This document shows positions 10,530 to 23,700 of a stretch of 64,000 nucleotides of DNA, piece after piece. Both the position numbers and the translations under genes were made by a program. Positions within the stretch are counted from its first letter, which is position 1; each line of letters starts with the position of its first letter. The stretch lies in the NCBI RefSeq assembly GCF_000764305.2, contig NW_025947279.1:62001-126000 (forward strand). Direction: 5' to 3'. Origin of the DNA: Hyalella azteca. Lineage: Eukaryota > Arthropoda > Malacostraca > Amphipoda > Hyalellidae. The notes under the pieces were generated by a model. It was not told the origin of the DNA. It did not search any database and saw only the letters and a program-made list of their open reading frames with translations.

Positions 10530-11718
10530 ATAGAGAACTTGTCATTCAAACCAGCAAAGCCGTAAAAGTTATAAAGAAAAAATAAAAATAAAAAATCAGA
10601 AAAAAATGCAAAAAATATTCAGTCTGTAAAGAAAAAATTTTCAGAAAGGAAGAAAAGCGATCAGATTTTTTTATGGTATGTAAGATGTATGGATAAGTTC
10701 AAACTAATAAAAAAATAAAAGAGTTCAGTGAAGAAGTAACAGCCCGGCTAATCCATCGCTAAATGTTCTGTAAAATAAATAGAAGATAAGGTACGCAACA
10801 AGCGACGTGGTTTTGTACTGAACGTTTGTTCAAACATTCTCAAAACGAACTTGACCGCGTGATCTTCGTTGTTGTTTTGTAAGAAATTCAAAGAATTCAC
10901 AGCAGACCGAATGCACAGTTCTTTGCAACGTGGCAGCAGTAGTCAGAGCATGGCAGGTAAAGTCGGGACTCGAGGCTAAATTCAATCAACCAATAAATTT
11001 ATTGATGTTCTTTGACTGTGAACTTAAAAACTTCATGTAAATAATACCAGAATAAATGTATCAACCAAAAAATTTCAGAGAGAGTTTCCAAGTTGGGATT
11101 CATTAAATTTCCACAATTGAATGGTCAGCTTTAAGATATGGAACCATTTTGGAAATCAATATTTGGAATGGATCTCTCTTTCAATCCTCATTTTAGATAT
11201 TTAGAATATGTATGGGTAAATTTTTCCTTCCTTATCAACGGCGGAGTAAAATTACAGTACTATATCGAATTAACGTTTTTAAAATAAAGTATATAGACCG
11301 TAATAAACATTTTACTGCATATACTAGCAAAGTATTTCTACCTGGTTGCGATTTATAATTCTTTCCCAGGTTCAAAATTATCATTAGTTGAATTACTCAC
11401 ATAATATACAAGGCCCTTGCATTTCTTTTATTTAAATTTCTTCGAAAGTAAGTATATATGAATATACCATAAAACATTGCTTGATAACGATAAATTAATT
11501 GGCTCTTCCATGTTAACGGCCGCAACTATCCCCTGGCTATAATGCGTCTATTTAAATAAGCGCATGAAATAAATTCGTAGTTAAGAGCATGAGCACATTT
11601 ACGTTAAAAATAAACTCATGTATGTGATTTGTCAATGCAAACGTCAGCGTTGCCAAAATAAAATTATCTCAATTTAAAATCAAAGATTAATATACTCACT
11701 AATCGTGGATCATTTTTT
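10530..11718. other. AT-rich, no supported gene
   Basis: The only point of note is ATG at 10911 followed by 15 codons and a good donor (GGCAG|GTAAAG at 10956). It could be a short first exon but has no partner I can identify. Confidence 0.35.
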
Positions 11719-11845
11719 ATATAATATAATATAATATAATAAATTATAATATAATATAATATAATATAATATAATATAATATAATATAATATAATATAAT
11801 ATAATATAATATAATATAATATACATTTAATATAATATAAATATA
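11719..11845. repeat. (ATAAT)n pentanucleotide satellite
   Basis: Near-perfect runs of the 5-base unit ataat, interrupted once near 11740 and ending in diverged ataataaatata. A second shorter tract lies at 12181-12236. Confidence 0.9.
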
Positions 11846-11879
11846 TTCTAATCTATTAGGAATCTTTATATATTTCTGC

Positions 11880-12040
11880 GGTCATCAGCACAAGTGCGTA
11901 CAAAGTTTGTAGCGGCAGCGGACGAGACAGAAGTGACATCCGAGGCTGGTACAGGCTAGCACGAGAGACGCATGACCTGATGCTGCCTCTACCCTCCCTG
12001 CCCCCACTCCTCTAACTCTAACTACAGGGCAATGCTTGTG
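11880..12040. other. GC-rich patch between two (ATAAT)n tracts
   Basis: About 160 bases of clearly higher GC, with agcggcagcggacgagac and ctgcctctaccctccctg. The edges share a weak inverted relation (agcacaagtgcgt and gcttgtgcgtg). No open frame of note. Possibly an old insertion. Confidence 0.35.
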
Positions 12041-12180
12041 CGTGGATAACCATTGGGAAAATTGTAATATTATATTCTTCCATACATTTACGTTAAGGAC
12101 ATAATGAAAACTGCATATTTATTATTAAATGAAATAATAATACTTCATTCGTAATAATTATATATTACCAAATATTAATA

Positions 12181-12236
12181 GTATAATATAATGTAATATA
12201 ATACAGTATAATATAATATAATGTAATATAATATAA
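12181..12236. repeat. second (ATAAT)n tract
   Basis: Runs of ataat with occasional gtaat variants, about 340 bases after the first tract. Confidence 0.85.
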
Positions 12237-13584
12237 CATGATTTTTTTTCGATAATATTAGGCAACAAATCCTAATTTTAACACTATGCTCAATATCACT
12301 TCGAAAATTGTTTTAGATAACCTCACCTAATCTATACTTCTACATTCGCTTTGTTATGTTAAATAATGCATTACCTGGAAAAAATAATCTGATGAATTCT
12401 AATTGCAAGAATTCAATGGATGCGAAATGCAAGTGGATCGTAGATTTATTTAAGAATATTAATTATTGTGACTTGCACAGACAAGATTAAAATATGAAGC
12501 GATTACCTTTTCACTTGATATTTTCACAGTAAATTTTGATAAAGTTTTGCCTTGGGGGGTTTCCAAGTGCGTAGGTACAGACATGAATATCTAAATAGTA
12601 TGTCCTATAAGACCGTTTTAACGAGAAACATATTCATTGGTTATTTTGAGTATAATCCATGATCGATTACCACGACGAAGTCTTGATATCGCGATTACTA
12701 CTGTTATTATTGTGATCTTGGGGTCGATAGGGAACCAACGATCATGATACTTATGGCAGCAGAGATACATTTTGTATAAAAATGTACGCAGGAGTCTTTC
12801 CTGTTATAAATTTTTGATGGTATTTTTCCCGAGCTAAAAATAAAAACGAAACACATGATTATATATTTCATACGCGTGGGCTCCTTTCTAAGCATCAAAT
12901 CTTTGAAAAGAGGAATGTTAACTAGTCTTCGGTGAATAAAGAGAGATGATAATCATGCTGTCCTAGCTGTCTTGCTTTATTAATTACAGACTAAATAGCA
13001 AGCCAAACATTTTGTCTTACCCGAATTTTCGCTTGAATTTGTGCAATAGCTAGTTGATGAGATTATTTCGCAAAAAAGTCTAATTATAATTAGATTTTGA
13101 AAACTGTTATGTGTATCCTCAGATGATTATTTGCACTAATTCATCCTGTAGCTTGTCCCAAGGACAAGGAATTGACTCTTTGTAAATTGTAATAATTTTG
13201 GAAAATATTTGTATAAAAATAAATAAATAAATTTTTACAAATCGAATATCAAGTTTTGATCCTCAAACTTCTTTCCAGAATGCATCAATCGATCCAGTTT
13301 CATAAGTAGTTTCTAAATCTTTATATTTATGCTGAAAAAGTAAATTGCAATAGTGAAATCCAAATTTACCATAATTTTCGAGTGTCAGACCATAGCCAAA
13401 CTATAAAACTTATTCCAGTAATATTAAACTTTTAATTTTTCACCATATCCAAGATATGCAAGGCAGCTATATGCCGCTAGGGGCCGGCCGTGCTAGTCGG
13501 TGATGGCACCGGCTTTCATTGTCCAATTTTTAGTTCATTGACACAGGCCAGTCTCTGGAGTCTGACTCTGACCCTAAAAGAATT
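12237..13584. other. AT-rich, no supported gene
   Basis: A 63-codon minus-strand frame (12898-12707) contains a hydrophobic stretch (MKYIIMCFVFIFSSG) but has only three Cys and no other support. Treated as chance. Confidence 0.35.
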
Positions 13585-13750
13585 TGTAAAAAATATAACT
13601 CAGTACTCACTGCAGTGAGAGACAGAGAGCGCATTTTCTCGTCGACGAAAACTTGAGGTCACGGACGGACGGACAGACGGACAGACAGACAGACGGACAT
13701 GGCGAGCACAATAGTGCATTTTTCTATAAATGAGAAATGCGCTAAAAACA
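13585..13750 (-). mobile_element. family A element fragment, inverted relative to the copy at 26 kb
   Basis: Carries, as the reverse complement, the same blocks as 26130-26300: a tataactcagtactcactgc palindrome, gcattttctcgtcgacga, a ggacggacggacagac array and an ataaatgagaa block. The terminal GGGCC motif is not visible on the left side. Confidence 0.75.
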
Positions 13751-15913
13751 CACATCTTCATGATGCTTCAACAGTGTCTCTATTAGATAATAGTTGTACA
13801 GTTCTATACATTCTATAATACATATTGAATTAATTATTAATGGATTGTTCAACCTGCAGTTTAAATAACAAACATGTTGAATTTCAGCGGCTGTTTCCAC
13901 AAACATAGGATAGCCTGCTTTTAAATTTTTATGCAGAAAAATATCAATCATTCGACTCGAAACTGACAATTTTTAGGCAATTTGTACCTATATGTTATGC
14001 TTTTTCAAAACATTGTTGGCTGTTTTTAGAACATATGATAGCTTTTTATAGAACATATGCTAGGTTTTTTAGAACAGCAATCAGCTTTTCCGAATATTTG
14101 TATCTTTTTAGAATATTTGTTGGCCTTTCTGATAAATTCACTGGTTAATTGTGTCATTTTTGCAAATTGAGATTAATAGATTAGTATTAAATATATTATA
14201 TATTGCGGTGTTTCATTATTTGATTGCAGCGATTTTTATTTGATAAAAATAAATGATTGGTTGGAGGTGCAATGTGAGGGCTACATACTCCAAAAAATTC
14301 GTCGTTGAATGATAACTACCTTTTTTGCTGGAATAAATTACTATGTTTCCGATTGTTCACTTAATTTAATGCTCGCACGATTAATTCTTTTAATTGTGCA
14401 ATGGTCCACGTCAAAAGTTTAAAAATAATTCATTCCATTTTTTGTGTAGTGATTCTTTAATGTTAAATAATTTTACACCTTTTTATTTGATTTTTATGGA
14501 ATCGACTTTTTGAAACCTTATAAAAGTTCAACCACCTCACCAGCTCAACCGTTGCAGGAAAATCCACCGAAAATCTCCTGCCATCGCTGCTGCTGACGTG
14601 TTGACTCTCTCGAGTTTTACTTCAACTTCTTTATGATATATTCTATATGAATATTCTAAATTGATCTTCTCTATAATTATAATTAAAAGTCGATTTGAAT
14701 ATGCGATTGTATTACATTGTAGAGCTTAATTACATCTGGACGTATTGATTGAATAAAATGTACACTTTGTTCGAAGATGAAACGAATCATCGAGAACCAG
14801 TACTGTTGTCCCGATACGCTATTCAGGTATAGTTTCGTCCCTTCAATTTCAGTTTTGGCCTCCCGTAGGCTTCTTATGAATTATCTCAATAAATTAATCT
14901 TCTGAATGTGCATCGTGTATAACCACGATCACACATTCAGAAGTGTACCACGAGCAGAATTAGTTCAAAGCTCGAAAATTTCCGTCTTAATAAATGCCGT
15001 GTAACGATTTTCGTAGTGTGGAACAATTAAATAGAAAGCGATGAGACGAAATTGTACACTTTCGAATTGTACACTTTCATTCGTCTGCATTAAATTTTTT
15101 CGTAAGCGAGCAAACTTACCCTAATTAATTATCATGTTCTGCGCTGAGTGAGTGAGTCAAAACTTTTAACTTGGGAACATAAAATTTGTTCACGGCCCAT
15201 GGAACTGTGATTTGATTGCGTACAGAATACAAGGATAAAATGCATATAAATGACCTATAATTAGGAGAGAATTTATTTTCTGCGTTATATTGATGAGATC
15301 GAATATTTGCATCATATTAAATCAATTTAATTATTTACATCTCGAACATACCACGTTTATAGTTGGCAATCAGCCCGAAACTTTAATTGTAGAGGATAAA
15401 CAATTTTTTCGCAGAGAAAACATTTTTGTGAGCATAAGTATTTTAAAATTATAATTTAACGTAATTTCTAGCATGTAATTAGTGAATCTGAATTTGAAGA
15501 AAATTAACGGGTAATTTTTTCATCTTTATTATGACCGAAGAAAATTAAGAAACCTTAAAAAGCCTAATGTGTTATTGTTTTCTTCTTTGTGTTAACAGAG
15601 CCCTTTACCATAAATGAAAAGCTTAGTACTAGTACTTAGTACATCATTCTCTGTATCATGCGTTATTACATGGTTTCATCTTTGAAACTTCATCAAGCGA
15701 GGACATACATAATTGCACCGCAGTCCACAGCATGTATTTGTAAACATCATGATCGAATGGAGCTTGTAGTTACACTAGGGCACACATTATTTTATTTTTT
15801 AATGTGTGCGGGAAGCACATTGCAAGAATGCTTCCATTTACATAGACGAATATATTTCTGGCAGTGCGATTCGAAGCTAAAACAAATCAAATTTAAACAT
15901 TGAAAGGTAAAGG
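13751..15913. other. AT-rich, weak promoter/exon signals only
   Basis: A good TATA box (ttataaaag, about 14518) is followed by a pyrimidine-containing leader. ATG at 14758 opens 23 codons that end exactly at a donor-like CAG|GTATAG (14826/14827). No downstream exon could be matched. A 12+6 bp hairpin lies at 14899-14943, and a 15-base unit (aattgtacactttcg) is duplicated in tandem at about 15049-15078. Confidence 0.3.
14899..14943. repeat. short hairpin
   Basis: cttctgaatgtg pairs perfectly with cacattcagaag; inside, atcgtg pairs with cacgat around a tataac loop. At about 45 nt it is short for a typical insect miRNA precursor. Confidence 0.6.
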
Positions 15914-16006
15914 GATGGTGGATGGTGTGTAGTGGTGGCGATGGTGGTGTGTAGTGGTGGCGGTGGTGGTGTGTAGTGGTGGCGGTGGTGGTGGTGGTGA
16001 TGGCGA
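15914..16006 (+). repeat. GT-rich minisatellite, 22-bp period
   Basis: Three near-identical copies of gtgtgtagtggtggcggtgg-type units, followed by a ggt/gat run. Confidence 0.85.
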
Positions 16007-19000
16007 TGCTACCAGGAAATGTAGGAAAAGATCAAGAGGTGACCCAGGGTGGCCAGAAAAGACACAATTGTATTTTTTTATACAATAGTAGGTGGCGAAA
16101 AATCGCTCCGCCCATAAATTGATTGACGGTAGAGGGATTTGAATAAGCCATTAAAGTTGAAAGGCATTGGGTATTGTACACGACCTGCACGAGCGTATAT
16201 TGAATAATGGCTGTTAGGTTTAGGGGGATTGTACAATGCGCATTATAATCGTGATCGAAGACCTCGATGGTGATTTACTGTCATTCATCTTAGGTCTTAT
16301 GGTTGAATATAAGCATGGTACTATGAAAGAATTTGACTTGTATTCGGCAAATAACTACCTTTATGCTAACAGCAATTACGGGCGTGTGAATTTTACACTT
16401 GACGTTGTGCAATCTCGATACGTTATCGTAATTGATCAATTTAAAATAATTCGTAACTATGTAATTTTTTCGATAATTAAAGTTTCCTTTGAGTTCCTTT
16501 GAGTCAGTTTTTAAAGTGAGAGCTTTGGTCTTGCCAAATACTGAATATTATTTGGGGTTATATTATTTGCAATTTGTAGATCGTTTAATAAATTACAAGG
16601 ATATTATGAGGTTGATCACAGGGATGATGTATAATAACTTGCTTGGGGGTGCAGTACAGGTGTGACATAAAGTGTCAAGAAAAAACGGCCAGATGAGTGT
16701 AATTGTACATTTATTAGTAAATTTGGAATTTGAGTTTGGAAAAAGTTCAAATCGGCAAATTTAATCAACAAAGGTCCATTTGGCAAACTCTGGACTTGCT
16801 GCCGTTGGTGGAAAATTGAAGTCCTTCTGCTTGATATAATTAACAATAAATTAAAAACAAATGTTCTTGAAACGTGTTTGAATTACACTTGACGTACATC
16901 GCAATGACGCGTCGAACGACAGAATCATTTTTAGGATACTTTTCCAGGCACGTACTAGATAAACCACGGGCACAGGGTCTATGACTATCAGGGTAAAGAA
17001 CATCTTGCAGAGCGGAGTAATAACCTAAAAATTTTCAATATGATTTTCTAATAATTGCTGATCCATTCATTATTTACTCATTTGGTTAAATTTTTCATGT
17101 ATGCTTTTATATCGCATAAAACTTGAACTGTCTGAGCGTGCTCAGATAAATGTAAGTAATGACACGATAATGTGCACTATTTTGGGAATTATATTTTCTT
17201 AACATTTTTCAAGGGAAATGAAGTAAGAGAAAATCAGTGTCTCGTGTAATTTTGTATGTTGTGTTTGATATGAAGTTTCAGTGAGGCGGATCAAAATAAA
17301 GAAGTATACCTATAAAGAAGTTTTTAATGGACAGCAACATAGAAAATGCACGTAGAGGGTAGACACATTTAAATTTTCTACATGGTCAATATCTCGAATC
17401 CCACATTCGTGAAAATAATAGAATGAAAGAAAATGTGGCAATAAAACGCTTCATTAGCCAGCTGTTTTGTCAGTTCAAGAAATATAGAACATGATTACCA
17501 GCAATTAGCACAACCGAAACCTGCAGGGACGAGTATTTTGACCTAAATTTAAAATAAGAACACGGAGCAAAATTGGATAAAAACAGGCAATGCACAAAGA
17601 ACTGTAAATCAATAATTCCGCATGCTGCTGATCAATTCCCTTAGCCTGGTATTTTATTTTTCAATTTCGGTTTTAATATCTGCCCTGTGAGTTTCGGTTG
17701 TAGGATTTTATTGCAGGACTTAACGAAGAAGCTGGACTCTTAGATATTAAATAACCTATAGTGATTTTTCACCATATTTTCGTTGCTTAAATATTCTCGA
17801 ATGAGTTAAATCGGGCGATTAAATGAAGTTTGCACATAATTGCTTTAGTTTTCCGCCATTTTACACAAAATTTTAATTCAATTTCATTCAATTCCATGAA
17901 ATTTATGCCTTGGAATCGTCTGGATATTCCGATTGGTTTATTTGGATGTGCATTCCGATACGCAACACAAATTCTCAGTTTTATGAGGCTGCATTGTTTG
18001 CTCCGGAAATCGACAGAAGCCATTGTTGGCGAGTATATGGATACGAAAATATTTAATTTCTGATAGTTTGAAATAACGCAGGAGGTTATTCCAAGTTGAT
18101 TGCGCTTAAGATGTTTGATTTGAAGACTAAATTAAATGGTAAAACTAAACGGACGAGCAATTTTTTAAGGATCGGCGTAGGAATATATTTCTGCTATAAC
18201 TTAATTTGGTGTTATTTTTCATTCTGATCTTCTTCACCATGACCGCACATTAACTACTGTCAGGCTGGGCAAAGGTCCGATAAGCGATTCTGTTGTGATA
18301 CTCATCATCGCGTCGTGCTTGACATAGTCACATTTGAAGAACATTTGCAGTAAAATTGCTAACCAAACATTACTATTGGAATGTATTGAAGTATAGTATG
18401 AAATTTCTAATACTAATAAGAAATGTTGGCCCCAGCACAACACTTTTCTATTTAGTCACATTTTCGAGATAAACCAGTTTATTTTGAGCCATTATATTTA
18501 AGTGATAGCTAGGCCGGCTCAATTAAATCGCACAGAAAGTGCATGCTGCTAATCAATACCACAGTTTAAACATTTCTTAAATATATCTTTAAATTGACAA
18601 AATGCCTTCAAAATAAAGACAAATAACCAAGATAGTTATTGGATGTATATCTAGTGCAGACATGTTTCAGTTTACGCTTGAGAATTAGCTTGCAAGGAAG
18701 GTTTCGAGAACTTCCCAAATCAAATAAATTTTCGGATTTGTACAAAAATGGAACGGGAATACGTATTTCGTGGTCCGGAGGTTGCTGCCCTTGTGTTACA
18801 TAATTCCTGTGAATGAAACATAATAAACAAATAAGCAAAATAGCATATTACGATGTAATTTGGCATCATATTATCACGATAAATTGGGTACAGAACGTCT
18901 CAAGCTCAAGTTTAAGACATTGCTAAATGAAGCACTCGTCTTTACGCAACGTAAAATTTAGTCCATAACGTTGCGCCTTAAGTCTACTTGTGATAATAGC

Positions 19001-20440
19001 GTAAGCCACGATATTCAATACTCAAAGACATTAACTGCGAATAATTTTCACCAGAACAAGATAACCACTAATACAGGACTCTGTAGCTTCACTGTCCTAT
19101 TACAGGCTATAAAAGCTGATCACGAAATTGAAACCTGATATTTTCCCAACGAAGAACTCCGCACAAACTCGGAGTTTTTTAACTCGGCAAAATCATCGAC
19201 GATATCTCGAGTTCGAAAGACAATCACAACTCGACACCTGTCGTTACAATGCACTGTAACAGTGGAATATCTCGACGACGCTCGACGGGAGAAATCATTC
19301 ACACTCAGACGCTGCTGAAGGCCACTAGCTGCACACAAGAAACCTATTTAATAGATATCCATTAAGCCATTAAGACTTTCCTGTGGTTCAAGATGAGAAT
19401 TTGAGAACGTAATGCGTTCCTCAATTCATCATTAGACTTGATTGAATTTAAATTCGGAATGTTTCACGCATTATCATTTAGAAAACCGTTTTTCTTAATT
19501 AAAGTTTTGTTTTTGTTTGGAATAATTCGCCAATAAATAAGATATTCCTTCAAGAAGGTTTGACGGGTAAAAAGATATGCAGCGTACATAAGCGCACGAT
19601 ATCTAAATAATATAAATGATTCGCTTATACCTCTCTGTATAAGCCAATCTTTTACATATAAAGTATTTGCTAATAATAGAGAAAATAAAAAATTTATTTG
19701 TAAGTATTTTTTTCTTAATAAGTGACCTGTTTTATGAGATTTCATTTTTTTGCTTTATTGGAGCTAGTAATATCTAGTTTATGTTAGATATTTTTGAAGT
19801 CCAATATATATTTGTGAGCTCTAAATTTTCGAGTGCAACGCGTTTTCGTAGCCAGTTTACCGCCAGTTGCTCTTCTTTTGAATCGAAATAGATTTTCATG
19901 ATGGAGAAAATTCAACATGGAAAGCGACGACAATTAATTCGATGGTCAACTTTTGGGGAGCATGAAGATTTGAGTGAAATAAATGAAATAATTCGTGTAA
20001 ATAAGTCTTGTATCCTTGGCAACTGACTAATTATTATATTGAGATCTTTTGGATTGATCAAAGCAGAACAATTTAACTTGCGAACACCGGAAATAGCGAA
20101 CTGAGGTCGGGTAGATCCTTCAGAACAAGTCAAGGTTTAACATGTTTCGTTCGCTGCAACTGATTCAAATCATGAATGACATCAGTGGGCTTGGTAAACA
20201 TAGGAGAAAAATAATGTGGAAATTATGCCAGTCCGTGTGTTTGAATGCACTAAACAAATTACGAGCTGTAATGTGTGGTGGATATATGCGGCGGTGGTAC
20301 GGAGCGGTTACAAACAATACTAAAATTGGCGGAAAGATTCGCCCCTCAGAGGCGGATGTTTTATACATGGCGGATGTTTCATAAACCTAAGCAAGTGTCA
20401 TCGACAACTTTCATTTTTCACGGCCCTATATACTCGAGCT
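16007..20440. other. AT-rich intergenic, no supported gene
   Basis: Open frames are all under 95 codons and within chance expectation. A minus-strand frame (18838-18608) opens right after a good acceptor (tttcattcacag) for 66 codons, but with no partner exon it was not accepted. A TATA-like ctataaaag lies at about 19106 (+), with no coding start behind it that I can support. Confidence 0.35.
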
Positions 20441-20446
20441 CGAGCC

Positions 20447-20710
20447 ATGAGCTTCACAAGTTCATTTCGATCTGAAAACGCGTTGATGTAGCTTTTTAAC
20501 TTTATATGTAGTTTATATAATCGCGATATAATCATTATATAATCATATACTTTATATTATGAGTCGATTAACGATTCTTATTTTTTCAGGTTGTCACAAT
20601 TTTATAATATAATAGAAAATCGCTCTGCCTTGGATCAAGTGGAAAAAATGAGTCATAATCTTATGCGTATTTCATCCCGCGTTACTCATTTTAAACATAT
20701 CATTAAATAG
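20447..20710 (+). CDS. candidate two-exon small protein (53 residues), weak
   Basis: ATG at 20447 runs 13 codons plus AT to a weak donor (AT|GTAGCT, 20487/20488). A 102-base AT-rich intron ends in a strong acceptor (cttattttttcag, 20589), and the next exon stays open for 39 codons to TAG at 20710 in the matching phase. The product would start MSFTSSFRSENALM and continue as a charged, probably helical segment. No family is recognised. Intron size and acceptor look natural, but the donor is poor and the exons are short, so this may be coincidence. Confidence 0.22.
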
Positions 20711-23700
20711 TAGCTCGTTTTCTCCAACTTTGACTTATGTTACTAGATGTAAAGGACTTTCTTGTTGGCTAGTCCTTTGGGAACGTTTGCTGAACTATTC
20801 CAAGACGCGCCATCATGGAAGGGTAAAAAACGAGTATACCATGATGTACGGTTTCTAGAAAGAAAACGACAAATATACACAAGATAAATATACAAGAAAA
20901 AGGATACGCTAATCACATGAAATAATAATATGTGAACCAAGACAAGACAATAATTAAACAGGATAATCAATAATACACGAAAACAAACGATAAATCGAAC
21001 GAACCGAATAGCTTGGTTCCTCTGGTAGTGCAGGCATCTGTATATCAAGGGCTAACAATGAATGCTGTCACGCTTGTGAAATCAACTGCGTTAAGTAGGC
21101 TAATTCTATTGCTACAAGTTTCAGAAAAAGGGAAAATGGCGGCTACACTAGATGTTCATTAAAAACGTATTCTTTGCTGAGTTCCTTTCCTTTTATTTTT
21201 CCATTCATGACGTGTCTGGAATTTTAGTTTTGCTATCGGTCACCGCCACAAAGGAAACGATCGAAATGCCGAAAATTTCAGCAGTTGAGTGGAATTTACA
21301 TGAAAAGTTTGTTGTTTTTTGTTCCTATATTGCAGTGATTGTCATGAGGCTTGATTCTTTTTCATTTCCTCAGTGTGTGTCACGATTATAGTTCGTAATA
21401 CTTTTACGGCTGACCTGAAAATTCAGTCAGTTTCATATGGGATTTTGTATGATGCTCGTTTGAACTTTTTTTTAACAGCGGGGTCGCTAATAACCTCTTA
21501 AACATAAATAGGATATTGTACATTATACGCTCAATCTGTTCAATAATAATTTTTATCCGGGGAGTTGTGGAAACTGAATAATGTTCACGTCCATCTGTGA
21601 AGATTACCATTATCTTTGTAATCACAAACGTTCTTAGATTTTTAATATCTATAAGGAGCTTTAGGAACACTCTTAGGGAGTGTTGAACGAACGATTAAAT
21701 GAAAATCTAAGATAATCATATTGCGTTATCCATACAATCATTTGAACCTTCATTACGATTATAATGTGATGGAAATACTTTTCCTCACGCAATAAAAATC
21801 ATTTCAGCAAATAAATATAATAACTAACTTATTAACTAACTCGAACAACTTATTAGCATAGCTTGGACCAATTTTAATAGTTTTTTAGTTTTTTAAACGA
21901 TGATTCAGCTGGAAAATTGGAATATTGAATGTCCAATAAGTCCTAAAATTCAATCCACTGGTGGCATGGGCAACATCCACAGAAAAGCATGAACCCTAAT
22001 TAGGTGAGCTGAGAATATAATAAATATTTTTCAAATGTCATTCAATTACTCATTCTTCATATCATCATTTGGGAATTTAACTTTCGATTTTATTCTCTTC
22101 AAGTCCCTTTGTCAAGTTTCATCTCACATGACGATTATTAGTTGAATGTTTCTTAAAGATACGCTACGTAATCTCTTGCGTGAATAATACGAAGGTGTTC
22201 TACTTAACGTGTCACATTATTTTGCCTTCAACCTTGTGCGGTATAGGTTTAACCATATAAATATGAAACACTATTATATGGTGAACATTTTTATTAGTAA
22301 TTGAATGACGATTTTACCAGCCATGAGATTAGAGAAATTGAATCTTAATAGACACCAACGGAATTGTGAAAATTTTTGTAACAAGAAGCGATGTGTGCTA
22401 CACGAGACTGAGGTATCCGTACTGTGAGATTTCAGACCGCAGCCGAGCTAAGCTGATATTTAAGTGATGGCTTCACATTGACGGCTGAATCTGTGTGGAT
22501 TTTTACATGTAAAGTCCACCGTATAAAATGTTTTCAATCTGTTAGTTACTCCTCTATAAAACTATAGGAAGTCATTTCTTCCCATGAAAAAATTATAATC
22601 GTAAAAATTACGATTATTTCATTTTGTCTTGTACTACACTTTTTTGGTACATCACACGTTCATTTTTTCGGCTTTAAATATACAATTTCTATAGAATTTT
22701 CTCCGAAAATTGCATTGCGTTGAGATTAGCATAAGGCAATAAAACAGGGCAACACAACGTTGCCTCTAAAGTAACTTTAAAATACGGTCATGGTCATTAA
22801 TCTTAGTGAACAACCTACAATTTTCCATTCATGTGGCCGTGAATTGTAGGTTGAGATCAATGAATTGCATTCTTGGCACAGTACGTCATCGAATTTTACA
22901 ACCTCTTTTTCCTTTTACGACCAGAGTATTTCGCTTCCGAGGCAGGACCAGTTTCTGTTTCACAAGCTTCATTTAATTAGACGGTAATTAAGTTTTGATT
23001 CTAAACGGGATCATCAATTATACGAGCAGTGCGACTCTGTAAAACTGCTAATACGCGCCTTGAGTCACTAGCCGGTCCGGCCTCCACGGAATGTTAACGA
23101 AGTAGCTGTCATGAAGAGCGGCATGCGAATTTCTTCGGGCGCAGCTGTACATGAGTCTACCGTGCCCTCGGCAGGCCAGTGCATGGGGTGAACGATCTTA
23201 TGAGACCGAGTGTTGCACTCACAATGCGATTATCCGCGCCGTTTGCGGTGAAAAAAATCGTTAGGTACCTGCTATTATACGCAAACTATTCTAGAACTAG
23301 CATTACTAGTTAATAGATTCATTTTTCTGCTTACCAATAAGTTTAACGAACTTAACAAATGTTTACGCGGATAATATGTATAGAGATTGGAATTATACCA
23401 TGACCTGATGACTACATTTCAGTGTAATGAGATAGCTGAATTCTTGATGCAAAAGAATATTGAGAACATCAAAGTATGAGTTAGATATTTGTGAACCAAA
23501 TTCAATGCATGTATTTTGCTTTAAATTAAATTATTTTCCACGTTATTATTATTGTCCATTAGCTAATTCAATGTTTTCATAGACATTATCATTCATCTAA
23601 TATAACATCAATTCTTAAAGCATTCAAGTAAAGATTTATCAAGCAGAATTAATTTTTCTCAGCTGGTTCTATTCACATAACTCCGAAGTCATGCATACAC

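Noticed and set aside
14899..14943. microRNA precursor
   Set aside because: Stem too short (about 18 paired bases) and overall hairpin only 45 nt.
18608..18838. Minus-strand terminal-exon-like frame after a good acceptor
   Set aside because: 66 open codons after an acceptor is expected several times by chance over both strands; no partner exon found.
23420..23480. Short open stretch after catttcag
   Set aside because: Eighteen codons is chance level.
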